From contig DLCN01000003.1 in NCBI GenBank assembly GCA_002480645.1, positions 124,001 to 188,000 of the forward strand: a stretch of 64,000 bases of DNA. Direction: 5' to 3'. This document shows positions 43,574 through 53,128 of this stretch, one piece after another. The stretch comes from Balneolaceae bacterium UBA7797. Its GTDB lineage: Bacteria > Bacteroidota > Rhodothermia > Balneolales > Balneolaceae. A program made the translations under genes and the position numbers. Under the pieces are notes generated by a model. That model was not told the origin of the DNA. It saw only the letters and a program-made list of their open reading frames with translations, and searched no databases. Each line of letters begins with the position of its first letter. Position 1 is the first letter of the stretch.

Positions 43574-43587
43574 GTATCCTTAAGAAA

Positions 43588-43621
43588 TAATAAAACCCCT
43601 GCCAATATGAACCGACAGGGG
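43588..43621 (-). terminator. Terminator of the chelatase-like lipoprotein gene
   Basis: On the minus strand CCCCTG pairs with CAGGGG and is followed by TTTTATTATTT. It lies between the two convergent lipoprotein genes. Confidence 0.75.
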
Positions 43622-43642
43622 AATGTCTTAACCCAGACATTT

Positions 43643-44650
43643 TTATTTATTCTCTTGTAGAGCCTTGCTTACGGATTGTTCCAAAAAGGTTGCTACATTT
43701 TTGTGAGGCAGAATAGTTTCACCTCCCCAAACATAATCCAGGCCTTCTAAGCGGGTTAAATATCTACGTTCCACCCCACCTTTTGAGAGAAGTACAGGAA
43801 TCACTATAGCCTCACCATATTCACCCGCTTCCTTAACGAACGAACGAAACTCCTGTTTGGCCGCATCATATACCTCTTCACTTGCATCATCACGTACAGT
43901 GAGAGAAATGATCTTATAAAAATCCTCTTTTCCATGCTCTGCCTGATGCCTCCGGATCTGCTCACCGAGGTTTTCCAGTGTGGATACCCATTTTTCATTA
44001 TCAGAGTCTTTGACCGGACCATGAGCCACTAATAAGATGGTTTCTGTAGAAGGATTTTTACTTACAGCTTCTACACGCTCATACAGAATTTCGCCAATAA
44101 GAGGATGGTCATCCAGTGGTTCTGTGAATATGATCTTCGAGTTGATGTCAAGTGGTTCTAAAGTGAACTCAGAATCATGCATATCATGTCCGCTATGATC
44201 CATAGTCATTTTTTTGTGGCTCATATCCTCTGCCATCATAGATTTCATTTCATCAGTCATTTCGTGAGCCATTGGTGGCATCGGAGCATCGGCAAGTGAA
44301 TCGCGTAGTCCCAGCAGGAACTCATTTTGTCGGATAATAGGACTGAATGAAGACACAAATAGTGGTACAACTACGATCTGATCCACATTTTTGGCTTCCA
44401 GTGAATCAATGGCCGGTTGCATGGAATAAGGATTTGCCATGCCGAAAGCTATTTCCAGAGGATATTGCTCAGCAAGTGAAGCAGTAACATCTGTGACCGT
44501 ATTATTCCAGGTTGGATCGGCGCTTCCGTGTGCAAGTACCAGAACACCGGTTTTTGGGGGATTGGTTGACTCTGAATTAGTACAGGCCATGAATAGTGAA
44601 AAAGCAATAATGAGGGAGTACCCTAGTAATCTTGATGAGTGTAAAGTCAT
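43643..44650 (-). CDS. CbiX/sirohydrochlorin-chelatase-like lipoprotein with Met/His-rich insert
   Basis: A 335-residue protein with a lipobox (LFMAC, Cys23), so it should be anchored outside the cytoplasm. Two CbiX-like halves are visible: VLVLAHGSADPTWNN (His41) with VVVPLFVSSFSPI in the first, and LLVAHGPVKDSDNEKW with VIPVLLSKGGVERR in the second. Between them residues 124-158 hold 15 Met or His in 35 positions, like periplasmic copper-binding sequences. Cytoplasmic CbiX inserts Co or Fe into tetrapyrroles. An extracytoplasmic version with a metal-gathering loop suggests metal binding or a chelatase-derived sensor, not cobalamin or siroheme synthesis. Confidence 0.8.
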   Translation of the reverse strand: MTLHSSRLLGYSLIIAFSLFMACTNSESTNPPKTGVLVLAHGSADPTWNNTVTDVTASLAEQYPLEIAFGMANPYSMQPAIDSLEAKNVDQIVVVPLFVSSFSPIIRQNEFLLGLRDSLADAPMPPMAHEMTDEMKSMMAEDMSHKKMTMDHSGHDMHDSEFTLEPLDINSKIIFTEPLDDHPLIGEILYERVEAVSKNPSTETILLVAHGPVKDSDNEKWVSTLENLGEQIRRHQAEHGKEDFYKIISLTVRDDASEEVYDAAKQEFRSFVKEAGEYGEAIVIPVLLSKGGVERRYLTRLEGLDYVWGGETILPHKNVATFLEQSVSKALQENK

Positions 44651-44741
44651 TGTATTTTCAGTTATGTTAATTTAGACTGCATCTAAATTAAGAAGAAAAT
44701 CCCATCAAATGAACTCAATTTTGATGTTTTTATCGAAGTAC

Positions 44742-47700
44742 TTACTTCAGCAACAGCATTTTCTTTGACAGAATACCATCCTCTGTGGTAAGTGTATAAA
44801 AGTATACACCACTGGAAAGCTCAGCTCCGGAAAATCTGACTGAATGCACACCTGCATTCATGGTCCGATCAGCAAGAACTTCTACTAATTGTCCCAAACT
44901 ATTGTAGATCTTCAGTCTCACATGGTCATTTTTTGGGATGGTGAAGCGAATGGTTGTTTCCGGATTGAACGGGTTTGGGAAATTCTGGTCGAGCGAAAAA
45001 CCAAAGGGAGCATCAACGGCTATTTGTGTTGCTGTGGTTCTTCGCAAAATTAACGAGTAATTAGAATTAGTGCTGACAGTTAAAAGAGGAAGTGGTTGAT
45101 TAGCTTTGCTTTTAAATTGATCTGAATTCTCTATTTCAATAGGTATCGGTACTTCAGACAGTTCGATTTCAGTTGTTCCATTTTTCAGAAACAGACTGTA
45201 ATCATCCATTCCAACGGCTTCGGTTATCCGAAGAAAGCCGGCATCCGACAAACCCGATGTAGCTCGTATCGGTATCTCCAGATCTGTTTCCGGGGCATTG
45301 AATGAATTGATGTCAAGGTGATGGCCTCCGGAACTGAGACTGTACAGACTCATTGACCGGGCTGACAGAGAAGCGAGCTCCACTGCATCGAAAGAATCAA
45401 AATTAATTGAAGATGACTCATTCAAAACTAAATATGCGCTGTTTGAGATCATTTGATCTTCATCAGATACTTCGAGCCTGAAATACGGGATGATCTTTTC
45501 TTTTCCTAAGAAGGTACCCCCTGTAGCTCGATCTGAAGTGTTGATGGTTAATGACGGGGTACTTAACGGTGCAGTTACTGTTTGTACAAAAAATCCCTGA
45601 AATGGTTTTACTAAGCCATCAGTGAGTTCACCTACTCCGCTATTATAGGATTTCCAGTTTCCGGCATTGGCATCATATACATACACCGAGTTAGTAAGAT
45701 CAGTTCTTGATATTAGATCCCAGTCAACGGAAGATGCAAATGGATTTCCAATAAAGGTAAAACCGTCTCCATGTGGATTTACAGATGGAGAGACTCCCGA
45801 GGTTAGTGAGCCACTCACTTCCAGTATTTTCGGAAACCCGGAATTGGTTGAATCACTCAGCTCATTCTGATCAAATACATAAATGAGAAGAGCATCACCG
45901 GGATCAATAGTGGTGCTCAGGTCGGTAATTGCCAGCCAACCAGCAGAGGAACTTCCATCAAAGGAATTATTCCAGATCCATACGTTTGGTGAACCAATGG
46001 TGGTATCGGCTCCGGTGGCACCCTGAGTGAAAATTGGCCCGAGGAACGAACTAATTGAGGTAGAAACAGGGGATGATAGCATTCTGAAACCCGGTTCTCC
46101 GGTCAGTTGGAAAGCAAAATCACCGGTCGTTGAATTTGCTTCCGGGTCGATAGTCAGCATTACAGGAATGCTGTAATCAGAATTGGCAGGATCATTGGTT
46201 TCCAGATAAACTGTACCGGAATAAATTCCTTCCGCGGATTCATTTCCATAGAAATAAACGCTCATAGTATCCGTATCACCCGGTCGGATTGTAGTTCTTT
46301 GATCAGGGATTGCGAGTGCAGGTCCGTAAGTATCTGTAGCCGAGATCTTCAGATCATCGATGTAAACGTTGGCATTTGTAGAACTTCCGACAACCAGCTG
46401 AATAGACTTGACGGTGTGGGTAGTATCGTTTGTTCGGGTTCGGGTAGTACCGTTCAGATCGTAGGTGAGTGTTTCACCGGAAAGTTCTATGGAGAGATCC
46501 ATCCATTCACCGGATTTTAGTGTATCAGAGGTATAGCCGATGTATCCTTTATCTCCCGGACCGCAATCTGAAGAACATCCATTCATATAAAACCGACCGT
46601 TTTCATTAAGTAGGATCCCACCGGCAATTCCATTATCTGATAATGGTTCGATATAGAGTTCAGGCCATTCCGAATCAACATAAATTTTCATCGAAATGGT
46701 GTATTTGGTGTAGCGGGAATCAGCCCCGGTAAATGGAGATGTAAACCATGCTGTACCATCCTGATCGTCAGTTAGCAGCAATGACTGAGTGCCGGAATAG
46801 GCGATTGTGGAAGAGATCTTAAAATTATCCCCATCCTGCAAGGCTATCCAGTTATTTGATCCCAGGTAAGTACCGGTGGAAAACCCCTCGTTCTCTTCAA
46901 AACCATATGTTATCTCCAAGGGTTGTTTGATATCTTTCACAACAACTTTGGAAAGAGAGGAAGTGTATTCCAATGCACCATCCAGTTTGACCTCCAAATC
47001 AGAAATTCCGGTGTTCCCGATCACCAATTTTTTTTCTGTATATCCGGCGGGGTGAATGGTTTCTGAAATTGAAGTGGAAGTAAAATTGATCTCGGGTGGG
47101 TCTACGGTTGTTGGCCTGTAATCAGCGATCCAGTTTTTGGATATGTTCATGCTTAAAGCGTTATCAGATGGGCCCCCATCGCCATCATAATCACCCAGGG
47201 GAGTGCTCAGGTACTCTATTCGCGGGTTGGAATAGTAGGGGATGGAAGTGCCCGTTTCAGTACCCGGTAAATTGGTATAATGCATTACAGTGACGTATTT
47301 ATTGTCATCGGAGCCGGTAAGCAGATGTCCTGTAGAAAATTGAAATAAACCACCATTTTCACCGGCCTCGTTTACTTCCTGCGTACGACCATGAGCATTC
47401 CCGAAATTATGACCGATCTCATGCATCAATGTATAGGTAAAGTACATCTGTTGTACTCTGTTTACTGTAAATCCTCCTCCTTCAGTACCTCCCACACTAT
47501 TGATCCTGTAACCTATTCCTCCTGAGCCATCATTGAAGTATTCCATCAATGCAACAAGGTCTGCACCATATCGATTTCGCATATTCTCGATATCTACAGT
47601 GTCATCAGGTGCTGAAACATGGTTATTGTAGGTGTTATACCGGAGCGAGGGAAGAATATCGGAGGCGGAGGTCATGGAATTATTGGCAATTTCCAGCGCT

Positions 47701-48368
47701 TCAACAAAACGGATCTTAAGTGGTAACCCGCTATTTGCGATGATCAACTCTTTATTCGTTTCGTTGATGGAAATCACATGGTCAATGTCCGTCACATATG
47801 CGACCGAATCGGCCCAGTTTTTTGCATCAGTGGTGTATAATAAAAGTACATCCACTGTTGTGGTATCGTTGTAATCACTCAGGTCATACGTTGGGTTGGC
47901 ATATGTACCACCCGGATCCGCTGACTTTTGATGCCCGCCAATAGTAAACAGGTTGTCATCAAAATCGCAGGCAAATTCTTTCTCACGGATCTCTTCGAAT
48001 TGATAATCCTCATCAACCTTAAACACAGAATAGGCTTGACCATTAACCTGAATAATACCCCCAAGCTTTCCTGATTTTTCCGAAAGAACGGAGGTCACAT
48101 TTTTACCATCAGGAGATATGGCAGCTATGCTTACATATCCGTTCTTATGCGTTACGGTTTTGATCTCCTGAACATAAAGTTCGCCATCAATCTGAAATGA
48201 AAAGGCATTATTTCTCTTCATTTTCCTGATGAAATCAAGCTCTCTGACCTCGGCAGTATATTGGTTCGTATCGTTTGCCTTTGCTTTATTTGTAGTAAAA
48301 ATCAGATCCTGAGCAGAAAGGGAAAGGCAAGGGAGCAGAAGTAATAAAAGACTCAGGTATACTTTCAT
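44742..48368 (-). CDS. Large secreted M12-type metalloprotease with T9SS sorting domain
   Basis: A 1208-residue protein with a signal peptide ending in LSAQ and a propeptide-like region (about 20-165). A metzincin domain follows (about 170-430) with HEIGHNFGNAHG (His316, Glu317, His320, His326) of the reprolysin type. Beta-sandwich regions follow, including a jelly-roll domain at about 515-680 (SGTYLGSNNWIAL to DLKISATDTYG). A further beta-rich region covers about 760-1080, and the C-terminal 85 residues are a type A sorting domain (NFPNPFNPETTIRF, LSSGVYFYTL). It is secreted to the cell surface or medium by the type IX system and probably degrades extracellular proteins. Confidence 0.93.
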   Translation of the reverse strand: MKVYLSLLLLLLPCLSLSAQDLIFTTNKAKANDTNQYTAEVRELDFIRKMKRNNAFSFQIDGELYVQEIKTVTHKNGYVSIAAISPDGKNVTSVLSEKSGKLGGIIQVNGQAYSVFKVDEDYQFEEIREKEFACDFDDNLFTIGGHQKSADPGGTYANPTYDLSDYNDTTTVDVLLLYTTDAKNWADSVAYVTDIDHVISINETNKELIIANSGLPLKIRFVEALEIANNSMTSASDILPSLRYNTYNNHVSAPDDTVDIENMRNRYGADLVALMEYFNDGSGGIGYRINSVGGTEGGGFTVNRVQQMYFTYTLMHEIGHNFGNAHGRTQEVNEAGENGGLFQFSTGHLLTGSDDNKYVTVMHYTNLPGTETGTSIPYYSNPRIEYLSTPLGDYDGDGGPSDNALSMNISKNWIADYRPTTVDPPEINFTSTSISETIHPAGYTEKKLVIGNTGISDLEVKLDGALEYTSSLSKVVVKDIKQPLEITYGFEENEGFSTGTYLGSNNWIALQDGDNFKISSTIAYSGTQSLLLTDDQDGTAWFTSPFTGADSRYTKYTISMKIYVDSEWPELYIEPLSDNGIAGGILLNENGRFYMNGCSSDCGPGDKGYIGYTSDTLKSGEWMDLSIELSGETLTYDLNGTTRTRTNDTTHTVKSIQLVVGSSTNANVYIDDLKISATDTYGPALAIPDQRTTIRPGDTDTMSVYFYGNESAEGIYSGTVYLETNDPANSDYSIPVMLTIDPEANSTTGDFAFQLTGEPGFRMLSSPVSTSISSFLGPIFTQGATGADTTIGSPNVWIWNNSFDGSSSAGWLAITDLSTTIDPGDALLIYVFDQNELSDSTNSGFPKILEVSGSLTSGVSPSVNPHGDGFTFIGNPFASSVDWDLISRTDLTNSVYVYDANAGNWKSYNSGVGELTDGLVKPFQGFFVQTVTAPLSTPSLTINTSDRATGGTFLGKEKIIPYFRLEVSDEDQMISNSAYLVLNESSSINFDSFDAVELASLSARSMSLYSLSSGGHHLDINSFNAPETDLEIPIRATSGLSDAGFLRITEAVGMDDYSLFLKNGTTEIELSEVPIPIEIENSDQFKSKANQPLPLLTVSTNSNYSLILRRTTATQIAVDAPFGFSLDQNFPNPFNPETTIRFTIPKNDHVRLKIYNSLGQLVEVLADRTMNAGVHSVRFSGAELSSGVYFYTLTTEDGILSKKMLLLK

Positions 48369-48472
48369 TCAATCATAACTTGAAGATGAACTTTAGGGCT
48401 AAGTTTTTAGCCGTATACTAAGGTAGAAAAAACCTGATTTAGGGTAAAACGGGATGTCAGAAAATCATATAT

Positions 48473-48501
48473 AAAAAAAGCCGGTCAGTTGGACCGGCTT
48501 T
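48473..48501 (-). terminator. Terminator of the 2-oxoglutarate dehydrogenase gene
   Basis: On the minus strand AAAGCCGGTC pairs with GACCGGCTTT; the stem ends in the T-run (seven T). Confidence 0.88.
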
Positions 48502-48523
48502 CAATAGTTAATGTGGTGAATAC

Positions 48524-51500
48524 TTACACTTTAAGAGCATTTTCAACCAAGCGATTTTGCTCGGCATCATGGATCTTTTTCTGTCCGGCAGCGGGTGAAG
48601 CGGAGGCTTGTCGGCCTACATACTTCAGTTTCTGACCTTCACCAAGAACCTCGGTTAATCGGGAAGCCACAAAGAACCAGGCTCCCATATTCTTGGGTTC
48701 TTCCTGACACCAAACAATCTCTTTTACATTTTTCAAGGTAGAAAGATACTCTTCAATGTCACTATCCGGGAATGGATAGAACTGCTCAAGTCGTGCGATC
48801 GCAACATTTTCGATTTCGTTCTCTTCACGGTATTTAACCAGATCATAATAAACTTTACCGGAGCATATCACCAGGCGCTCAAGAGAGTCGTTATCATTGA
48901 AATGTTGATCAGGGATGAACGGCATGAATTTTCCATTCGCTAACTCTTCCGTGTTGGAAACAGCCATCGGATGACGAAGTAAACTCTTAGGACTCATCAA
49001 AATGGTTGGTTTCTTGAGTTCCTGAAGTGTCTGCTTTCTGAGCATATGGAAATACTGAGCAGGAGTGGACAGATTCATAACCTGCATGTTATCCTCGGCG
49101 CAAAGCTGTAGAAAACGCTCCAGTCTTGCTGAGGAATGCTCCGGTCCCTGACCTTCATAGCCATGTGGTAGATTCATAACCAGCGAAGTAGTTTGACCCC
49201 ATTTGGCTTCACTTGCAGAAATAAACTGATCTATAATGATCTGAGCACCATTTACGAAATCACCGAACTGGGCTTCCCAGATCACCAGCGCGTCCTTTTT
49301 GGTGGCGCTGTATCCAAACTCAAAACCAAGAGCTGCATACTCACTTAATAAACTGTTATGCACATGGAATTTAGCCTGATCATCAGAAAGATGATTAAGC
49401 GGCGTGAAGGTCTGTCGGGTTTGTGTTCCATGCAACACTGCATGGCGATGTGAGAAAGTTCCCCGCTCTACATCCTGACCCGTGATACGGACGGTTCGTT
49501 GCTGTTTCAGGAGAGATCCGAATGCAAGAGCTTCAGCAAATCCCCAATCGATCTTTTTCTGATTTTTATTAACGATCTCCGCACGTTTAGCCAACTGTCG
49601 CAATAATTTTGGATTGGCATCAAAATCTTTTGGAACCGTATTCAGTTTTACTGCCAGTTCATTCAATTCATCAACCGGGCAGGTGGTATCAGGAAATTCA
49701 TCTCTGCGTTCCTGAGGAGTTTCTTTACGGTCGATCAACTCAGTAGTGATCTCAACATCCGGAGATTTCTTAGCATCTTCGAAGGCATCTTGCAGTAATT
49801 CTTCGAACTCATCAAAGATCTGCTTGGTTTCTTCAGTGGTGAAATCACCATGTTTAACCAGCCATTCCGTATAAATATCACGAACCGAACGGTGATCATT
49901 GATCTCCTTATACAGTCCCGGTTGAGTAAAAGCTGGTTCATCCCCTTCATTATGGCCATGTTTACGGTAACCGATGAGATCGATGATCACATCCTTACCG
50001 AATTTCTGACGGTATTCCAGTGCCATTTGTATAGCATGAACCGCAGATTCCGGATGATCTCCGTTTACATGGAAAATCGGTGCCAGTACCAGTTTGGCAA
50101 GATCGGAAGCATATTCCGTAGAACGACCGTCTTTCGGAAGGGTTGTAAATCCAATTTGATTGTTGATGATGATGTGGATGGTTCCACCGGTTTTGTAACC
50201 CTCCAGCTGCGACATATTTAATGTTTCAGCAACTACACCCTGACCGGCAAAAGCAGCATCACCATGCATTAATACCGGAATGATCTTTTTTGCAGCCTCT
50301 TTATTCTCATGATGATCCTGAACTGCACGGGCAGCACCCTCAACTACAGGATTCACAGCTTCGAGGTGAGAAGGATTTGGCAGTAGTTCGAGCTGAATTT
50401 CTTTGCCTGAATTTGTTTTATGTACACCTCTGGCGCCCAGGTGATACTTCACATCACCGGAACCCTGAATTGTATTCGGATCCACATTACCCTCGAATTC
50501 AGCAAATACACGATGGTATGGCTTATTCATGATATTCACGAGAATATTGAGACGACCACGGTGAGCCATGCCCATGAACACTTTCTCCACATCGAATTCA
50601 CCGGCACGCTCCAGCATAAAGTGGATCATCGGGATCAGTGTATCAGTTCCTTCTAAAGAGAAGCGTTTATGACCGATGTATTTCTTATGCAAAAACTCCT
50701 CAAAGGCCATAGCCTGATTCAGTTTATGCAGGATCTGACGCTTGTCTTCTTTGGTAAGAACCGGCTCATTTCCGGTAGATTCCATCGTTTCACGCAACCA
50801 GCGACGCTCTTCAAGATCGAGCAGGTGCATGTAGTCAGCACCAATATTTTCGCAATAAGTATCTCTCAGTTTCTTGATGATCTCACGTAAGGTAGCTCTG
50901 CCTGATGGATGTAATTTACCACAGTAAAATTCTCGGTCGAGATCCCAGAGGGAGAGTCCGTAATAGGCAAGGTCCAGTTCAGGATTGTATCCCGGTTCTT
51001 TTTCCAGCGGATCCAGATTGGCCAGAACGTGACCGCGCATGCGATACATATTGATGAGTCGCCAAACTCCGATCGCGCGTTTATCCTGTTCCAGCGTATT
51101 CATTTTTCCGCCAAACGGACCTGCATAAGAATCTTCACCGTAAGGAATCGGATCGTAAGGAATTTCAAGATCAGAGAAGATCTTATCATAAAAATCTTCC
51201 TTACCGCTTAATAAACTATTGATGTATTGAAGGAAAGAACCGGATTCAGCTCCCTGTATGATCCGGTGGTCATACGTACAGGTCATGGTCATCACTTTAC
51301 TGATACCCAACTGATTTAATACCTCGCGCGACATATTCTGATACTCAGCAGGATAGTCGATCGCCCCTGTAGCGATAATGGCACCTTGTCCGGTCATTAA
51401 ACGGGGCACTGAAGATACAGTGCCGATCATACCGGGATTGGTGATTGAAATGGTGGTACCCTGAAAATCCTCGATCTGTAGCTTACCATTCCTGGCCTTA

Positions 51501-52180
51501 TCCACCAATTCAGCAAAAGCGTGGAGGAACTCCTTAAAGTTCATTTTGTCCACGCCTTTAATATTAGGTACTACCAAACTACGGGAACCATCTTTATTGG
51601 TGATGTCAACGGCAATACCAAGATTGACCTGATCCGGTTTTACGCGAAAATGCCCGGAGTTGTCGGTATAGTAACTATGATTAATGGTTGGGTACTTCTG
51701 CATTGCGCGGATAACCGCCCAGCAGATAAAGTGTGTGAAAGAAGCTTTAGGCTCATTTCTTTTCTGAAGATGCCGGTTGATAATAGTTCGGTCTTCGATC
51801 ATCATTTTAACCGGCAACACTCTTAATGAAGTTGCGGTAGGGATGGAAAGACTTTCATCCATATTCTCGACGATCTTGGTTGCCACCCCTTTGATCTGTT
51901 CGAGTTCAGCATTCTTAGGTGCTTCTTTAGTCTTCTTTTTCTGAGGTTCTTTTTCCGGAGTCTTTTCTTTAGCGGCCGGAGCTTCGGCACTTACCCCATT
52001 GGTTTTAGCAGTGTCAGGAAGGATCTGTTCAGTAGCAGCATCTTCCGGATCAATGCCGTTTAATTCGTCAAAATATTTTTTCCAGTGGGCAGGTACGGAA
52101 TCTGCCTGCTGCTTGTACTGTTCGTATAATTCCTCTACAAGTGCTGAATTCGGGCCGAATACGGCTTCTAGTGATTTCAA
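48524..52180 (-). CDS. KGD/OdhA-type multifunctional 2-oxoglutarate dehydrogenase (E2 core fused to E1)
   Basis: A 1218-residue TCA-cycle enzyme with the actinobacterial KGD architecture. A short E1 N-terminal helix covers residues 1-45 (EAVFGPNSALVEELYEQY), then a Lys/Glu/Pro-rich linker (about 65-92). An E2-type acyltransferase core without a lipoyl domain covers about 115-330, with DHRIIQG carrying His305 and Gln309. The full E1 follows: HLGARGVHK, MAHRGRLNIL, and the thiamine-diphosphate motif GDAAFAGQG through NNQIGFTT. The start is TTG at 52178-52180; an in-frame stop lies upstream and no ATG fits. It decarboxylates 2-oxoglutarate, and in mycobacteria such proteins use the lipoyl domains of another E2. 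It has its own terminator. Confidence 0.93.
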   Translation of the reverse strand: MKSLEAVFGPNSALVEELYEQYKQQADSVPAHWKKYFDELNGIDPEDAATEQILPDTAKTNGVSAEAPAAKEKTPEKEPQKKKTKEAPKNAELEQIKGVATKIVENMDESLSIPTATSLRVLPVKMMIEDRTIINRHLQKRNEPKASFTHFICWAVIRAMQKYPTINHSYYTDNSGHFRVKPDQVNLGIAVDITNKDGSRSLVVPNIKGVDKMNFKEFLHAFAELVDKARNGKLQIEDFQGTTISITNPGMIGTVSSVPRLMTGQGAIIATGAIDYPAEYQNMSREVLNQLGISKVMTMTCTYDHRIIQGAESGSFLQYINSLLSGKEDFYDKIFSDLEIPYDPIPYGEDSYAGPFGGKMNTLEQDKRAIGVWRLINMYRMRGHVLANLDPLEKEPGYNPELDLAYYGLSLWDLDREFYCGKLHPSGRATLREIIKKLRDTYCENIGADYMHLLDLEERRWLRETMESTGNEPVLTKEDKRQILHKLNQAMAFEEFLHKKYIGHKRFSLEGTDTLIPMIHFMLERAGEFDVEKVFMGMAHRGRLNILVNIMNKPYHRVFAEFEGNVDPNTIQGSGDVKYHLGARGVHKTNSGKEIQLELLPNPSHLEAVNPVVEGAARAVQDHHENKEAAKKIIPVLMHGDAAFAGQGVVAETLNMSQLEGYKTGGTIHIIINNQIGFTTLPKDGRSTEYASDLAKLVLAPIFHVNGDHPESAVHAIQMALEYRQKFGKDVIIDLIGYRKHGHNEGDEPAFTQPGLYKEINDHRSVRDIYTEWLVKHGDFTTEETKQIFDEFEELLQDAFEDAKKSPDVEITTELIDRKETPQERRDEFPDTTCPVDELNELAVKLNTVPKDFDANPKLLRQLAKRAEIVNKNQKKIDWGFAEALAFGSLLKQQRTVRITGQDVERGTFSHRHAVLHGTQTRQTFTPLNHLSDDQAKFHVHNSLLSEYAALGFEFGYSATKKDALVIWEAQFGDFVNGAQIIIDQFISASEAKWGQTTSLVMNLPHGYEGQGPEHSSARLERFLQLCAEDNMQVMNLSTPAQYFHMLRKQTLQELKKPTILMSPKSLLRHPMAVSNTEELANGKFMPFIPDQHFNDNDSLERLVICSGKVYYDLVKYREENEIENVAIARLEQFYPFPDSDIEEYLSTLKNVKEIVWCQEEPKNMGAWFFVASRLTEVLGEGQKLKYVGRQASASPAAGQKKIHDAEQNRLVENALKV

Positions 52181-52557
52181 TGGGGAGTAACCTCGTGTGC
52201 GACTTAATTAATGAAGTTTTAAGCGTTAATGCTTTTTGCTGAAAAAAGGTTCAGTAAATCATGTAGTGTAAGTGTGTAAGCGATTTTAAAGGTAAGGAGA
52301 TGCCTTTAAAAAAACGAGATACAATCCTCTAAATAATCGTAAAAGAGGGTGAAAACATTTAGAGATGTCTACTAAGAAACACTAAAAGTTGAACAAAATG
52401 AACAGAAGCTCGAGTTGCCTATACCTCATACATCCAATAAATAATTTGGTACTGATCCAAACATCCTCATTTAAAAAAGGATTATATCCATCAAAAAAGC
52501 GCTTGCATGTAGTTTAGAATTTGCATTATTTGAAATGTATCAAACGAAAATAATTTA
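52181..52557. other. 377-base divergent intergenic region between the KGD gene and the gbsR-like gene
   Basis: No coding frame is seen. On the minus side TACCTTTA at 52287-52294 is a near match to TAnnTTTG and could serve the KGD gene with a leader of about 100 bases. On the plus side an 18-base near-palindrome at 52529-52546 lies just before the regulator start. Confidence 0.6.
52529..52546. promoter_or_regulatory. Putative GbsR-type operator, copy 1 (before the regulator gene)
   Basis: TTTGAAATGTATCAAACG contains TTTGA and TCAAA as an inverted repeat and ends 11 bases before the ATG at 52558. It matches 15 of 18 positions of a second copy before the next gene. This fits autorepression by the regulator. 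Confidence 0.6.
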
Positions 52558-53067
52558 ATGCAAAAACAAGAAGTCATTCAGCAACTAATCAACGCCTATT
52601 CTGAAGCCTATCAGAACTTAGGACATAGTTCATTGATGGGCAAGATCGTTGCCTTGTTGTTGACTTCCCCCAAACCTCTCTCACTCGATGAGATCTCGGA
52701 GAACCTGCAAATGAGCAAAGGGCCGATCAGTCAGATCTCCAGAAAACTCAAAGATCATCGATTGATCGAACGGGTGTGGGTGCCGGGCGAACGAAAAGAT
52801 TATTATCAGGCAGTACCGGATATTTTTGGTCAGGCATTCAGAAATTACGCCTCCTCCATGAAAAGAAATCTGGCAATTGCCGAACATTTTACTTCCGTAT
52901 TGGAACAGATGGATTCTGCTGATGAGCAAATTCAGCATTTTGCCAACAGAATGCACGAAATGGGTGTGTTCTATAAAGCTATGAACGAGCAGAATAAAGT
53001 GTTTCTGGAGGAATGGGAAAATTCCATTAAGCCGGAGATCAGCTACGAGAAGTTGAATGCAGGCTAG
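52558..53067 (+). CDS. GbsR/MarR-type transcriptional regulator
   Basis: A 169-residue winged-helix regulator without a signal or membrane segment. The helix-turn-helix region is at about residues 36-63 (LSLDEISENLQMSKGPISQI), followed by a wing with GERKDYYQ. A long helical dimer region (about 80-169) follows. GbsR proteins often repress uptake and processing genes and are released by small ligands, such as choline in Bacillus. Here it heads a same-strand run of eight genes and shares an operator-like site with it, so it is the likely local repressor. The ligand is unknown. Confidence 0.85.
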   Translation: MQKQEVIQQLINAYSEAYQNLGHSSLMGKIVALLLTSPKPLSLDEISENLQMSKGPISQISRKLKDHRLIERVWVPGERKDYYQAVPDIFGQAFRNYASSMKRNLAIAEHFTSVLEQMDSADEQIQHFANRMHEMGVFYKAMNEQNKVFLEEWENSIKPEISYEKLNAG

Positions 53068-53093
53068 CTGAATTAAAAAATTTGAACTATAAA

Positions 53094-53111
53094 TTTGAAA
53101 AATTTCAAACG
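53094..53111. promoter_or_regulatory. Putative GbsR-type operator, copy 2 (before the SDR gene)
   Basis: TTTGAAAAATTTCAAACG, with the perfect inverted repeat TTTGAAA/TTTCAAA, ends 17 bases before the ATG at 53129. It is the second copy of the 52529-52546 site. Confidence 0.6.
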
Positions 53112-53128
53112 TACAAAACATAAAGAAA

